From: Vibrio vulnificus NBRC 15645 = ATCC 27562
GTDB taxonomy: Bacteria > Pseudomonadota > Gammaproteobacteria > Enterobacterales > Vibrionaceae
Direction: 5' to 3'
DNA: 64,000 nt
Assembly: GCF_002224265.1 (NCBI RefSeq)
Contig: NZ_CP012881.1
Coordinates: forward strand, 2,480,001-2,544,000
The first letter of the stretch is position 1, and the number at the start of each line of letters is the position of its first letter. The translations under genes and the position numbers were made by a program. The notes beneath the pieces were generated by a model. That model had not been told where the DNA came from. It ran no database searches and saw nothing but the letters and a program-made list of their open reading frames with translations. Positions 17,749 through 26,315 of this stretch are shown one piece after another.

Positions 17749-18105
17749 TTACACCAAAATCATTAACAAACCACCAATAGTGGCAGCGGCAGAAAGATAT
17801 TGCCCTGCGGAATAGGAGCCATCATCTTCCTCTTTTATCTTGTCAGGATGGTCCATGCCTAACGCGCCGTAGGTGAAGGATTCCACTTTGTCGCCCACGG
17901 TTTTGCTTTCCGCTTCGACTTTTTTGCTCTCTTTATCGAGCTCTTGGAGCGCAGAAAGCAGCGCTTTCCCTTCTTCAGAAAGCGTCACTTTGTTTTGTTC
18001 TACCTGCAGCGGAGCAGGGGCACTTTCCTTTGCCGCATTTGGGTTAGCTGTCTGTTTCTGTGCTGAAGCGTATGCCTCGACAGGTCTTGAACCGACTGGA
18101 TTCAT
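17749..18105 (-). CDS. Hypothetical protein with disordered N-terminus and hydrophobic C-terminal tail
   Basis: A 118-residue protein, not recognised. Residues 1-40 are rich in Ala, Pro, Gln and Ser; then comes KVTLSEEGKALLSALQELDKESKKVEAESK, a likely helix or coiled coil; it ends in SAAATIGGLLMILV, a short hydrophobic tail. The LSEEGKALL motif also appears in several Vibrio surface- or flagellum-related small proteins, though I cannot name a family. ATG 18105 is chosen because AGGAG lies 6 nt upstream; the ATG at 18111 overlaps that site. Confidence 0.65.
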   Translation of the reverse strand: MNPVGSRPVEAYASAQKQTANPNAAKESAPAPLQVEQNKVTLSEEGKALLSALQELDKESKKVEAESKTVGDKVESFTYGALGMDHPDKIKEEDDGSYSAGQYLSAAATIGGLLMILV

Positions 18106-18163
18106 AACCATCTCCTAAGCGAATCCTAAATACTCTATCGGCGGCGTTGGAGAAAACTTGTGC

Positions 18164-18210
18164 AAAAAAAGCCTGTTTTGCCGCTTTTTTAATCAAGCAA
18201 AAAACAGGCC
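18164..18210 (-). terminator. Terminator of the ChaN-like gene
   Basis: On the minus strand GCCTGTTTT (18201-18209) pairs with AAAACAGGC (18171-18179) and is followed by a run of seven T. Confidence 0.8.
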
Positions 18211-18240
18211 TAAGTGAGATGGGAGTTGGAAATAATCGCG

Positions 18241-19167
18241 CTATTTGCAGGTCAGATCGTCATTACGTTTTTTTAAATCCTGAAACGCCTTCATTTGATT
18301 GCTTTTTTGCACATAACGTACCGGCGGTTCCAGAACCAGCAACTGGTAATCGCTGCCTTGCTCATCGATGGTTGATACCGGAGAGATCACCACAACCTTT
18401 AAGGAGGGATCACGACGCAGAATCGAGTGAGCGGTGCCTAAGCCCTGCTCAATATGAAATTTTCCTGCGACATGGATAACTTGCGTGTTGGGGTTTTGCT
18501 GATGGTAGTTGACGATAGATTCCGCCATGGTTTCGTCCCAAGTCACTTGTGCAGCAAACTGTTTTTCGGTTTGCTCTGGTTTGCCGTGGTGCATTGACGC
18601 CATGAACTTGCTTTTGTATTCGCTTTCACCGGTGTTGATCTCACTCGCCAAAAAGCCACGCTCTTCTTGGGTTAGCTTATCGAGGTAAGCCAAACCTTGG
18701 CGGCCAATGCAACGTACGGTGCTTTTCGGTGCATTCGCGGCAATCACATCCATCTGTTTGGATTTGGCCAGTTCAATCAAAGGTCGATAATCACTTTCGT
18801 AGTTTGGCCACGCATTGCCTTGTTGGATAAGCACTTGCTCACCAATCTCACCCGCCAAATATTGGTTCACGATGGTTTGTTTATCGCGGGTAAATTGTTC
18901 CATAGACAGAGCGACGCGGTGTTGCGCGCTGAGCGTTTTAAGCAGGTCGGTTTGGAAGCGGTGAACACCCGAATGTGTGTGCCATTCGCCAATTAAAATG
19001 ACATCCGCATTTTGAACCGATTGAGGTAATTGTTGCAGTGAAAGGGCAGTGCCTTCTGGCGAGTAAAGCTGATAGTCGTAGAAGCTTAGGGGATCGCTTG
19101 TGAGCGCTTGGCTAGCGCAGCCGCTCAGCATCATTGACGCCAGAAGAAGAGAAATAGTTGATCGCAT
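18241..19167 (-). CDS. ChaN-family (DUF399) haem-binding-type lipoprotein
   Basis: A 308-residue lipoprotein with signal peptide and lipobox LSGC (Cys17). The DUF399/ChaN domain covers most of the rest: ADVILIGEWHTHSGVHRFQTDLL, ALSMEQFTRDKQ, and near the end VIHVAGKFHIEQGLG. ChaN-type proteins bind haem and several are iron-regulated (family knowledge). A good Fur-box match lies 59 nt upstream of ATG 19167, supporting a role in iron or haem uptake. GGAGG gives a strong ribosome site. Single gene with its own terminator. Confidence 0.88.
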   Translation of the reverse strand: MRSTISLLLASMMLSGCASQALTSDPLSFYDYQLYSPEGTALSLQQLPQSVQNADVILIGEWHTHSGVHRFQTDLLKTLSAQHRVALSMEQFTRDKQTIVNQYLAGEIGEQVLIQQGNAWPNYESDYRPLIELAKSKQMDVIAANAPKSTVRCIGRQGLAYLDKLTQEERGFLASEINTGESEYKSKFMASMHHGKPEQTEKQFAAQVTWDETMAESIVNYHQQNPNTQVIHVAGKFHIEQGLGTAHSILRRDPSLKVVVISPVSTIDEQGSDYQLLVLEPPVRYVQKSNQMKAFQDLKKRNDDLTCK

Positions 19168-19225
19168 AATACTGCCTCCATTAAAAACGTCGCAGAGTGT
19201 AATGGAGGCGGTCTAGAACTTCAAT

Positions 19226-19244
19226 AATAATGAGAATAATTCTC
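19226..19244 (-). promoter_or_regulatory. Fur box upstream of the ChaN-like lipoprotein gene
   Basis: AATAATGAGAATAATTCTC matches 15 of 19 positions of the E. coli Fur consensus GATAATGATAATCATTATC. It lies 59 nt before the ChaN-like start codon, where Fur would block the promoter. Confidence 0.75.
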
Positions 19245-19261
19245 TTTATTGATTTGTCTGG

Positions 19262-20086
19262 TTATTTTGCCGTTTTGCGGTAAACGCGCAACATGAAATC
19301 GGCCTCACACTGGAACAGTGTAGCGGACTTTAGCTCGTCACGAAGAGCATCGCTGGCTTTCCAAGCAAATGGGGTCATTTGCAGTAAATCAAACGCATCT
19401 TGGCCTGCTAAGTCCATTACGTAATTGAGCTTTTCTTGGTGTTCGAGCGTAAATCCATCAATTTGCTCTGGCTCTTCGCTATGCAGTTTGAGCTCGGTGT
19501 AAATCTTCTCTTTCAATTGCAGCAAGTGGCGGCCTGCAGGCGTCACGGTGATCACAACGCCATTCTCAGCAATGCATCGCGCCAGCTCTTCGGCTTTGCA
19601 TGGTGCGTAGATGCGTAAGATGCCGTCCAACGCTTCGTCTGCAAAAGGGAGTCGATGGCTTGAAGCGACACAAAACTTAACGTTAGGGTAGCGTTTTGCT
19701 GCGAAACGAATGGCGATTTTGGAAATGTCCAAGCCAAACGTTTTGGCTTCTGGGTGCTGCGCGACCAAGGTTTTAGCGACTTCATCGGTGTAGTAACCTT
19801 CACCACAACCAATATCAAGTAGGCGGTGCGGCGTACCTTGCAGGTATTGGCGGCAAAGTTGCGCCACTTTTTGACGCATTGGGTCGTAATGGTTGCCTTC
19901 AAGGAAGCGGCGGCGAGCCTGCATCATCTCTTTGTTGTCACCGGGATCTTTCGAACGTTTGTGATGAGCAGGCATCAAGTTAACGTAACCTTCTTTGGCT
20001 AGGTCAAATTGATGATTGTTGGAACATTTGAACGTGCGCTCTGCTTGCTCTAATGCAAGGTGACATAAGGGGCATTGATACGCCAT
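19262..20086 (-). CDS. rlmA: 23S rRNA (guanine745-N1)-methyltransferase
   Basis: Methylates G745 of 23S rRNA. The 274-residue protein has the N-terminal zinc ribbon (Cys5, Cys8, Cys21, His25 in CPLCHLALEQAERTFKCSNNH), the DLAKEGYVNLMPAHHKRS segment and a Rossmann SAM-binding motif LLDIGCGEGYYTDEV near residue 93. Length is close to E. coli RlmA (269). ATG follows GAGGTCTTC. It lies downstream of folD on the same strand with about 107 nt between; a hairpin lacking a T run sits in that gap. Confidence 0.93.
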   Translation of the reverse strand: MAYQCPLCHLALEQAERTFKCSNNHQFDLAKEGYVNLMPAHHKRSKDPGDNKEMMQARRRFLEGNHYDPMRQKVAQLCRQYLQGTPHRLLDIGCGEGYYTDEVAKTLVAQHPEAKTFGLDISKIAIRFAAKRYPNVKFCVASSHRLPFADEALDGILRIYAPCKAEELARCIAENGVVITVTPAGRHLLQLKEKIYTELKLHSEEPEQIDGFTLEHQEKLNYVMDLAGQDAFDLLQMTPFAWKASDALRDELKSATLFQCEADFMLRVYRKTAK

Positions 20087-20193
20087 GAAGACCTCAAAAG
20101 GGGCGATGAAACAGGCGGCAAAGTCTAACAGGAACCGCCTGTTTTAACCAGTTTGAGTCTCGGCAGGTCATGATATTCCCCACCGAAGAGGAC

Positions 20194-21051
20194 TTATTTG
20201 GTGTGGTATTGCTCGCAAGCAAGCATGGTGTTTTCGATGAGGCTGGCCACCGTCATTGGGCCAACACCTCCGGGTACTGGAGTAATGAAGCTGGCGCGTT
20301 CACGAGCCTTATTATACTCCACATCACCAATCAGCTTACCCGATTCAAGGCGGTTGATGCCGACATCGACCACGATCGCGCCTTCTTTAACCCATTCACC
20401 AGGAATAAAATTCGGCTTACCGACCGCAACCACCAGCACATCAGCTTGGCGAACATGACCTTCAAGATCTTTAGTGAAGCGGTGACAGGTGGTTGTGGTA
20501 CAACCCGCCAGCAGAAGTTCGAGTGTCATTGGGCGGCCAACAATGTTTGATGCACCCACGATCACCGCATGCTTACCACGCAGTGCGATGTTGTAACGCT
20601 CAAGCAGCGTAATAATGCCTTTTGGTGTACACGAACGCAGTTTAGGGATGCGTTGCGCTAAGCGGCCAACGTTGTACGGGTGGAAACCATCCACATCTTT
20701 CTCTGGATGAATGCTTTCTAGAACGTGCGTGCTGTCGATCCCCGCTGGAAGAGGAAGTTGAACCAGAATACCGTCGATTTCAGCATCATTATTGAGCTCA
20801 TCGATCAGCGCCAGGAGTTCTTCTTCTGAAGTAGAAGCGGGAAGATCAAACGATTTAGAGACAAAGCCCACTTCCTCACACGCGCGACGCTTGCTGCCAA
20901 CGTAAACTTGAGACGCTGGATCTTCGCCAACCAACACAACGGCTAAGCCAGGCGCACGTAATCCCGCAGCTACACGAGCTTTTACGCGAGCAGCGACTTC
21001 GGATCGAACAGTTTGGGAAATGAGAGTTCCATCGATATTTTGAGCAGTCAT
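20194..21051 (-). CDS. folD: Methylenetetrahydrofolate dehydrogenase/cyclohydrolase FolD
   Basis: Bifunctional cytosolic enzyme of one-carbon metabolism, interconverting methylene-, methenyl- and formyl-tetrahydrofolate with NADP. The 285 residues carry the catalytic [13 protein letters not shown] segment, [23 protein letters not shown], the nucleotide-binding [13 protein letters not shown] and the closing [17 protein letters not shown] 21051 (MTAQNIDG) follows AAGGAAAGTC and matches the E. coli N-terminus; a longer open frame upstream is not used. Confidence 0.97.
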   Translation of the reverse strand: MTAQNIDGTLISQTVRSEVAARVKARVAAGLRAPGLAVVLVGEDPASQVYVGSKRRACEEVGFVSKSFDLPASTSEEELLALIDELNNDAEIDGILVQLPLPAGIDSTHVLESIHPEKDVDGFHPYNVGRLAQRIPKLRSCTPKGIITLLERYNIALRGKHAVIVGASNIVGRPMTLELLLAGCTTTTCHRFTKDLEGHVRQADVLVVAVGKPNFIPGEWVKEGAIVVDVGINRLESGKLIGDVEYNKARERASFITPVPGGVGPMTVASLIENTMLACEQYHTK

Positions 21052-21253
21052 GACTTTCCTTAAGAATACGAATGGCAAAAACTTGGCGCGTATTGTCGCA
21101 AATGATCAAATAAATATCTATACGCAAACGTTTGCTTTGGGTCGTTTTTAAGCATATTTAATGTGGACGCCCTTTTTTTAGCCATTTGATTCAGTTTGTT
21201 AAGAAAACCCGTTGATTTACCGAAATGAACTCGTATAATCCTGTCCCTGTAGC

Positions 21254-21330
21254 GCGCCCTTAGCTCAGCTGGATAGAGCACGTCCCTTCTAAGGATGTGG
21301 TCGTAGGTTCGAATCCTACAGGGCGTGCCA
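21254..21330 (+). tRNA. tRNA-Arg (anticodon UCU), target of the island
   Basis: A full cloverleaf is visible: acceptor arm GCGCCCT/AGGGCGT with a first G-U pair, D arm GCTC/GAGC, anticodon arm CGTCC/GGATG with loop CTTCTAA and anticodon TCT (reads AGA), variable loop TGGTC, T arm GTAGG/CCTAC with TTCGAAT, and an encoded CCA. The 3' part from 21286 is the left copy of the island's 51-bp repeat, so the present 3' half was supplied by the island and still gives an intact gene. Confidence 0.96.
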
Positions 21331-21336
21331 TTTATT
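21286..21336 (+). repeat. attL: left 51-bp direct repeat of the island
   Basis: The 3' half of the tRNA-Arg gene plus 6 nt, identical over 51 bp to 36937-36987. It marks the left junction of the integrated element. Confidence 0.93.
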
Positions 21337-21339
21337 TCG

Positions 21340-21374
21340 GGGCGTAGCAGGTTAGTACTTGCTACGCCCTTTTT
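21340..21374 (+). terminator. tRNA terminator supplied by the island
   Basis: GGGCGTAGCA (21340-21349) pairs with TGCTACGCCC (21360-21369), followed by TTTTT. It replaces the original tRNA terminator, now stranded beyond the right junction at 36992-37023. Confidence 0.8.
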
Positions 21375-21388
21375 CGTTTCTGCTATTT

Positions 21389-21413
21389 TTAGTCAAGTAA
21401 CTAGTCAAGTAAG
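21389..21413 (+). repeat. Left integrase arm-type repeat
   Basis: A 25-bp sequence containing AGTCAAGTAA twice, separated by CT, identical to 36786-36810. Both copies have the same orientation and lie just inside the two island ends. Confidence 0.7.
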
Positions 21414-21527
21414 CGTGAAGCTTAATGTAATCATCTGTAATGAATACATAAGTTCGCATTCTTCTCGCGGCTACGTATTTGAGACTAAAAATGCAAATCA
21501 GCCCCATTGTGAGGCTGATTGATCTAT

Positions 21528-22316
21528 TTAATTAGAGTTTTTCCTATAAAACACAACCATCTCACTGATTGAATTAAATTGGCTACCAACCTCTTTCCAA
21601 ACACACTCTTCACAAAGAAGCCCTCGTCCATATCTTGCTGTTTTCTCACCACAGCATAGGCAGATAGGATCATTGGTCTTTATACTGTTTTCTGCAACCT
21701 CTGTATCTTCACATGGTTGTTCTATGGTTGACTGAGGCCAACGAAGCATTTCGACAAGTTCTTCCCAGTGCTTTAAAAGGTAGCTAAAAACACCTTCAGA
21801 GTTAAGAAGCCTGATAGGACTTTTAGTTGGGTAAAGATCGTTAGCTAACTTATGCGTATTTACTCTCAGGATAATGTCGATATCGTGAGGTACTGCTTCT
21901 GGTAATAAATGGGGACTGCTCTCGAAAGGGATATCCATTACTACCGATATGTTAGAGGTTAAGTCTTTAGTGAATGCATCAACTTGAACTCCAAATTTGG
22001 TACATTCAACCTCCCATTGCACATCATTAAAATCCCACTCATCTAAATCAAAGTTAACTAGAGTTGGGAGCTGTTGCCTTATAATCAGAGCCAATGCAGT
22101 AACGGGGGAGAATTCACACTCAGAACTTGTTGTATTTTTATCGGTACGGTGTGCAAAGTGCCATTGGTTGATATTTCCCAACCTCGCAGTAACTGGGGTT
22201 CCACATGATAAACAATGACAGTTGCAATCATCGCCACGCTCCACTTGCTCAATCCCCACTATTCGGTTTGAACTGTTACTGCGAGCGAAAGGCATAAGAA
22301 CTTGAAATGAAGACAT
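21528..22316 (-). CDS. CoiA-like zinc-ribbon protein, fourth gene of the CBASS operon
   Basis: A 262-residue protein. Its N-terminus resembles the zinc-ribbon start of CoiA-type proteins: CLSCGTPVTARLGNINQWHFAH, with Cys35, Cys38, His53 and His56. A middle segment VQVDAF...VVMDIPFESS sits where a CoiA-type PD-(D/E)XK core would lie but lacks a clear E-x-K. The C-terminus carries a second possible zinc site (Cys219, Cys222, Cys235, Cys238). ATG lies 11 nt after the stop of the 2TM-SAVED gene, so it belongs to the CBASS transcript. I know no standard CBASS component of this kind; a role as accessory nuclease or sensor is a guess. Confidence 0.65.
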   Translation of the reverse strand: MSSFQVLMPFARSNSSNRIVGIEQVERGDDCNCHCLSCGTPVTARLGNINQWHFAHRTDKNTTSSECEFSPVTALALIIRQQLPTLVNFDLDEWDFNDVQWEVECTKFGVQVDAFTKDLTSNISVVMDIPFESSPHLLPEAVPHDIDIILRVNTHKLANDLYPTKSPIRLLNSEGVFSYLLKHWEELVEMLRWPQSTIEQPCEDTEVAENSIKTNDPICLCCGEKTARYGRGLLCEECVWKEVGSQFNSISEMVVFYRKNSN

Positions 22317-22327
22317 ATAAAGACCTC

Positions 22328-23449
22328 TTATACGGCTTGCTCTAAGTCATCATTAAACTCGGTCAGTCTAATAGATGGCTCTGCGTGGGGTAAGTTAGTA
22401 ATTGATACTCCCCATGGGTAAGGGATTTTGTTATCTTTTTCGTATTGGTAAATCGTAATGTGAGGAAGGTTCCGTCTGTCGTACGCTTGACCAAATTTGA
22501 ATGCTACGCTGTTTTGAGAAGCTAATACGAGGTGTATATCGTTATAGCCTTCTTCCATGAGATTTTTAACTTCTTGGATCAAATCATAAGCTAAACGACT
22601 TTGCTTTTTACTTGACCAGTGATTATCAAAACGCTTTTCCCTCAGTTTCAAATGTATCTGTGGCATCTTTGGGAAACAGAGGTCAATAGCTTTCTCATCA
22701 ACAGGGTAAGAGAAAGATACAGCAAGAACGATAGATTCTTTGCTATCAGCATGCTTTATTGTCTTTTCAAACTTCTCATTGTCGTCACTAATCGGATCGA
22801 GTTCTTTCCAGCTTGATAGTTGTCGGTCCCAGTCGAGCACTTCAATATGAGACTCATCATCCAACAAATATCCTGATAGGAAAGCAAAAGGAACAGGAAC
22901 TAAACCACCATAAACAATGTGAAAATCTTCAGCAGCAACACTATTTCTTCGCTCTTCTATAGAGTGCTCTAGATTGAGGAATTTCTTAAGTGCTAATTTG
23001 GGTTGGCTTACTGTGCCATTAGCAAGACTGTCTCGGATATCTATTACTGTATTGGAAATATTTCGGCCTTTGTATTTTTTCTGAACGTGCTCTGATAGAG
23101 GGGTGTCAGATGTGTTTACGAGTCCTCTTTGCTCAATAGCGAATACAATTTGTTTAGCCAATTGTCGGTGTTCTATAACTGAGCGGACTATCTCCCAAGC
23201 TAGCCCAATTGCCATTAGGAGTATACTGAAATAAAAACCGATAGAAACGAGTAGAGCAGGGACATCAGAGCCAGCAACGTCAAGGCTAATGAGTTGGCTA
23301 GCTGTTACGTATTGAACATTGAATGCTACGCCTCCCATCAATGTTATCGGGAAGAAATAGGCTCCTGTCCTGAAAATTAATAAGGCAGGAGAGCGCTTTC
23401 TGAATAGCCAGTTGATGGTCTGAACAACGATGTAAGTCAAAAGGTTCAT
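22328..23449 (-). CDS. CBASS effector: two-transmembrane SAVED protein (Cap14-like)
   Basis: Predicted inner-membrane effector activated by a cyclic oligonucleotide. The 373-residue product has two membrane helices (about residues 22-45 and 62-86), a linker, and a C-terminal SAVED domain: YGGLVPVPFAFLSGYLLDDE, SIVLAVSFSYPV, then IHLVLASQNSVAFKFGQAYDRRNLP and ITIYQYEKD...YPWGV. TM-SAVED (Cap14) proteins damage membranes or form channels on sensing the signal (family knowledge). Its start overlaps the stop of the E2-like gene as TAATG, so the two are translationally coupled. Confidence 0.85.
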   Translation of the reverse strand: MNLLTYIVVQTINWLFRKRSPALLIFRTGAYFFPITLMGGVAFNVQYVTASQLISLDVAGSDVPALLVSIGFYFSILLMAIGLAWEIVRSVIEHRQLAKQIVFAIEQRGLVNTSDTPLSEHVQKKYKGRNISNTVIDIRDSLANGTVSQPKLALKKFLNLEHSIEERRNSVAAEDFHIVYGGLVPVPFAFLSGYLLDDESHIEVLDWDRQLSSWKELDPISDDNEKFEKTIKHADSKESIVLAVSFSYPVDEKAIDLCFPKMPQIHLKLREKRFDNHWSSKKQSRLAYDLIQEVKNLMEEGYNDIHLVLASQNSVAFKFGQAYDRRNLPHITIYQYEKDNKIPYPWGVSITNLPHAEPSIRLTEFNDDLEQAV

Positions 23450-23940
23450 TACTTTCCCTTGTTTGCTGGTTGATGGTGAGAGTTGTTGATTTGATCCATA
23501 TATTGCTCAATAGTTAGTTCACCAGGGTGAACACCACCACCACGCCATTCTCCATCTGATAACCAAAGCTCCCAGTACCACAGCCATTCTTGCGTCCATG
23601 GGATGATTGATTCAGCGATTAACATACTAGGCACCCAGTCTTTGGAGCTACCGTTGTTAAACATTAGGCAGGGTTTAGTATTCTCTTTTGAGAAGAACTC
23701 ATGAGGTGAGCGCTTCCCTCCTGCTAGATCTCTTAGATTCGGGGACAACACCTCGACCTCAGGAATACAACCTAACCCAGCCCATTTAACAAGAATTAGG
23801 TATTCTCGGCTAAGTCGAGAAGGTTGTAGTACTTGCCTCCATTCCAGTTTTAGACCTGTTTTACCTTTGAGTATTCTACCTTTGCCACCATGGTAACGTT
23901 TTTGTAGCGCGTTAAGCTGCCTTTGAAGGTGATGGCACAT
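23449..23940 (-). CDS. CBASS E2-like protein (short type II)
   Basis: A 163-residue protein resembling the stand-alone E2-like proteins of short type II CBASS, thought to attach the cyclase C-terminus to targets. Conserved-looking features are a possible catalytic Cys91 in TKPCLMFN and the Trp-rich segment PWTQEWLWYWELWLSDGEW followed by GGGVHPGE. No E1 or JAB-type gene is present, consistent with the short subtype. Its ATG directly follows the cyclase stop with no gap, and its stop overlaps the effector start. The assignment is from remembered motifs. Confidence 0.75.
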   Translation of the reverse strand: MCHHLQRQLNALQKRYHGGKGRILKGKTGLKLEWRQVLQPSRLSREYLILVKWAGLGCIPEVEVLSPNLRDLAGGKRSPHEFFSKENTKPCLMFNNGSSKDWVPSMLIAESIIPWTQEWLWYWELWLSDGEWRGGGVHPGELTIEQYMDQINNSHHQPANKGK

Positions 23941-25197
23941 CTATACATCACCGTAGAAGTTGTGTTTAGGAACGGGGGTGGCAGTGGCTGCATTGGATAC
24001 TCCTAAGCCAATAGAAGAAACTACCGCACGATTTTTAGCTCGTCGTTCAGTCAGAGTGTCCGCAAGTTTGGCTTGGATGCCTCTTGCTGCTTGAGAACCA
24101 AACATTTCTCTTGAACGCTCAATGGTTTTATCAAGCCCTTGATCTAATTCAAGTAGTTTTGCTAGGTCTTCAGTAACCTGCGTATACCACGCTTTAAATG
24201 CTTGGGGTAACATCGGTTTCTCATGCCATTTATCTGCAAAATTCTCCGTAGGAAGTGCTGGGTTGCGAATAGTGTACTTTACAGTACCGTTAGACTGATA
24301 TTGATGGGAAATGAAGTTTGGCATTTCTTCAAGTACATCTAACATCAGATCAAATGGGTTTTGGTACTCCTTGTTAGAGTTTGAGCACTTTTCATAAGCT
24401 AGACCTGCTAGAGTCGTAATAATTATGCTTATTGGAGCGCAATCGCCATAAACGTTCTGCTTATTTTGTTTCCACATGTCTCTATGTCGCTTGAGAAGCT
24501 GAACTACAATCTGAAGTACAGTCTTTCGACCCTGACCAGGTAATGGTTCTACTGTCCCCGCATATATATCACTATTAGATCTGTAGTTGCTTTTTCTATT
24601 CCAGCGAATCTCTTTACTACACGCGCTTCGGAACCACTTCCTATATCCGTATGGATGAGAAGGACTATTGGCATCCTTGATGTCTGCAACTCTTACTTTG
24701 CTCTTATGGTTTGGCGAATCCATATCTTCAGGCATGCAAGGGGTGATGTCCATGTGGAACCCCTGGCCTTCGATACCTCCATATTGCAGAGTGACACATC
24801 TGCGTTTTGGCACATTCTCTATTTTGTCACCGTATCGTTGAGAGTCTTTCAGCACTCGTATCAAATTGAAGAGTAGCTCGTTGGCTTCATCAGTAGTGGT
24901 TGGATAGTGCTGACTTGGTAAGTGGAGCACCAGATCTATATCCATGTCTGAGTCTTCATCAATCGGTTTTACGGATGTGCCAATACCAACACTACCTTGA
25001 GCATAAATGTGGCATTCCGCTAGCTCGCCCCCTTGGTTTGCCAAGTAGGATCCGATTGCTCGGTAAGCCGTCTTCAATTGAGACAACTGTGTCTCGGTCA
25101 AGTCTAGGTTCGATGTGATATGAGAGATCATCTCGAAACAAAATTCTTTATCGCTTGCACTTAGTTGTCTTAGTGATTTGAAACCTTGATCTTGCAC
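23941..25197 (-). CDS. CBASS CD-NTase (cyclic oligonucleotide synthase)
   Basis: Enzyme that makes a cyclic di- or trinucleotide on phage infection. The 418-residue product has the nucleotidyltransferase motif: helix AECHIYAQGSVGIGTSVKP (Gly68-Ser69) followed by DSDMDIDLVL (Asp86 and Asp88) and a third Asp150 in GFHMDITP. An OAS1-like helical domain follows (RKTVLQIVVQLLKRHRDMW). The C-terminus ends KHNFYGDV, a tail that could be the E2 substrate, though Gly is not the last residue. First gene of a four-gene minus-strand operon, divergent from the CapW-like regulator. Confidence 0.9.
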   Translation of the reverse strand: MQDQGFKSLRQLSASDKEFCFEMISHITSNLDLTETQLSQLKTAYRAIGSYLANQGGELAECHIYAQGSVGIGTSVKPIDEDSDMDIDLVLHLPSQHYPTTTDEANELLFNLIRVLKDSQRYGDKIENVPKRRCVTLQYGGIEGQGFHMDITPCMPEDMDSPNHKSKVRVADIKDANSPSHPYGYRKWFRSACSKEIRWNRKSNYRSNSDIYAGTVEPLPGQGRKTVLQIVVQLLKRHRDMWKQNKQNVYGDCAPISIIITTLAGLAYEKCSNSNKEYQNPFDLMLDVLEEMPNFISHQYQSNGTVKYTIRNPALPTENFADKWHEKPMLPQAFKAWYTQVTEDLAKLLELDQGLDKTIERSREMFGSQAARGIQAKLADTLTERRAKNRAVVSSIGLGVSNAATATPVPKHNFYGDV

Positions 25198-25302
25198 AGC
25201 TATCTCCTAGTGGTTTTGGTTGGTTAATAACCTATTATACCGATTGAGATTATTATGATAGATCGAAATGATACGTGTCAATGATCTTTTTATGTATTTG
25301 TT

Positions 25303-25319
25303 GTGTATTGTAATTACAC
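25303..25319. promoter_or_regulatory. Candidate CapW operator
   Basis: An inverted repeat GTGTA-N7-TACAC in the 173-bp gap between the divergent CD-NTase and CapW-like genes, where a repressor could control both promoters. Supported only by position and symmetry. Confidence 0.3.
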
Positions 25320-25370
25320 GTAATAATTTTTTTGCTACGATTTGGCTAGATTGAACAATGGATACGCATC

Positions 25371-26315
25371 ATGGAAAACAGTTCTCAAGCAGACATCACA
25401 TCAGAGACAACCTCTATTAACGCTCGTTTAGCTTATATTGACTTTAAGTTGTTTTTTACAGGGCGTGTTAGTCGGGCTGATCTTAAAGATGCGTTTGGAA
25501 TTGCAGAAGCAGCCGCTTCCCGAGTTCTTACTGAATACTCCAAACGTAGGCCAAACAACAAAACTCAAAAAACGAATACGATTATCAGGAAATCCTTCGA
25601 ACCATTGACAGATATAGATGGTGAATTGGCGCTTGGCATGCTTGCCAATGGATTTAATAGCAACAAGATCTTCGGTGTGACTGAGCTTGCCTATGAAAAG
25701 ATTGGCAAGTTTCCCAACCAAATGAATACCAATGAAGTCGCTATGATTACTAGGGCGATATCGGGTAAGTATGCGATTTCCTGCAACTATCTTTCTGAAA
25801 ACAGCTCTAATCATCAAACTAGAACCTTGGTTCCGTTGGCAATTATGTATGATGGAACCAGTTGGATGTTCAGAGCATTTGATCGTTCAGAAGTCAAAAA
25901 GAATAAATTTAAAAACTTCCATTTTGCTCGTGTTAGGAATGTGGTTGAAGAACATGAATCTAAGGAGTCTAGGCAGCATGATCATGAGGCTTTAGCTCAA
26001 GATAAGTTGTGGAACTTAAGGTTACCTTTGATCTTAAAACTCCACCCCTCGTTGTCAGAGGTGGACAAGCAAAAAGTAAGAACTGACTTTGGTATACCTG
26101 AAGATAAAGATGAGGTTTATGTTACAGAGAGAGCTGCATTTAGATGGATTGTTGAGAAAAAGTGGTATATCGATGCTCGGTCAAATGAAGAAAAGCGAGA
26201 GGATAAGCAAAGTCGTTTTTATAAGTTCGAGCTAAGCAACTTGGAAATGATAAAACAAATGGAACAGGCCTACGGCGTTTTTCAAGGTAGTTGTCATCAT
26301 TCGCTTAGTTATTAA
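25371..26315 (+). CDS. CapW-like WYL-domain transcriptional regulator, 3' end replaced by IS
   Basis: Predicted repressor of the CBASS operon. It has an N-terminal winged helix (VSRADLKDAFGIAEAAASRVLTEY, residues about 33-56), a WYL domain (LVPLAIMYDGTSWMFRAFDR to KNFHFARVRNV, about 150-193) and a C-terminal WCX-like domain to about residue 300. CapW/BrxR proteins of this layout control CBASS and BREX loci. Residues 302-314 are encoded by the left end of IS copy 1, which begins at 26273; the native last residues are lost. Only a short tail is missing, so function may persist. The ribosome site before ATG is weak. Confidence 0.8.
   Translation: MENSSQADITSETTSINARLAYIDFKLFFTGRVSRADLKDAFGIAEAAASRVLTEYSKRRPNNKTQKTNTIIRKSFEPLTDIDGELALGMLANGFNSNKIFGVTELAYEKIGKFPNQMNTNEVAMITRAISGKYAISCNYLSENSSNHQTRTLVPLAIMYDGTSWMFRAFDRSEVKKNKFKNFHFARVRNVVEEHESKESRQHDHEALAQDKLWNLRLPLILKLHPSLSEVDKQKVRTDFGIPEDKDEVYVTERAAFRWIVEKKWYIDARSNEEKREDKQSRFYKFELSNLEMIKQMEQAYGVFQGSCHHSLSY

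Noticed and set aside
20110..20143. Terminator between folD and rlmA
   Set aside because: AACAGGCGG and CCGCCTGTT form a stem, but no T run follows on the minus strand and the loop is 16 nt; it may be a processing or attenuating structure only.
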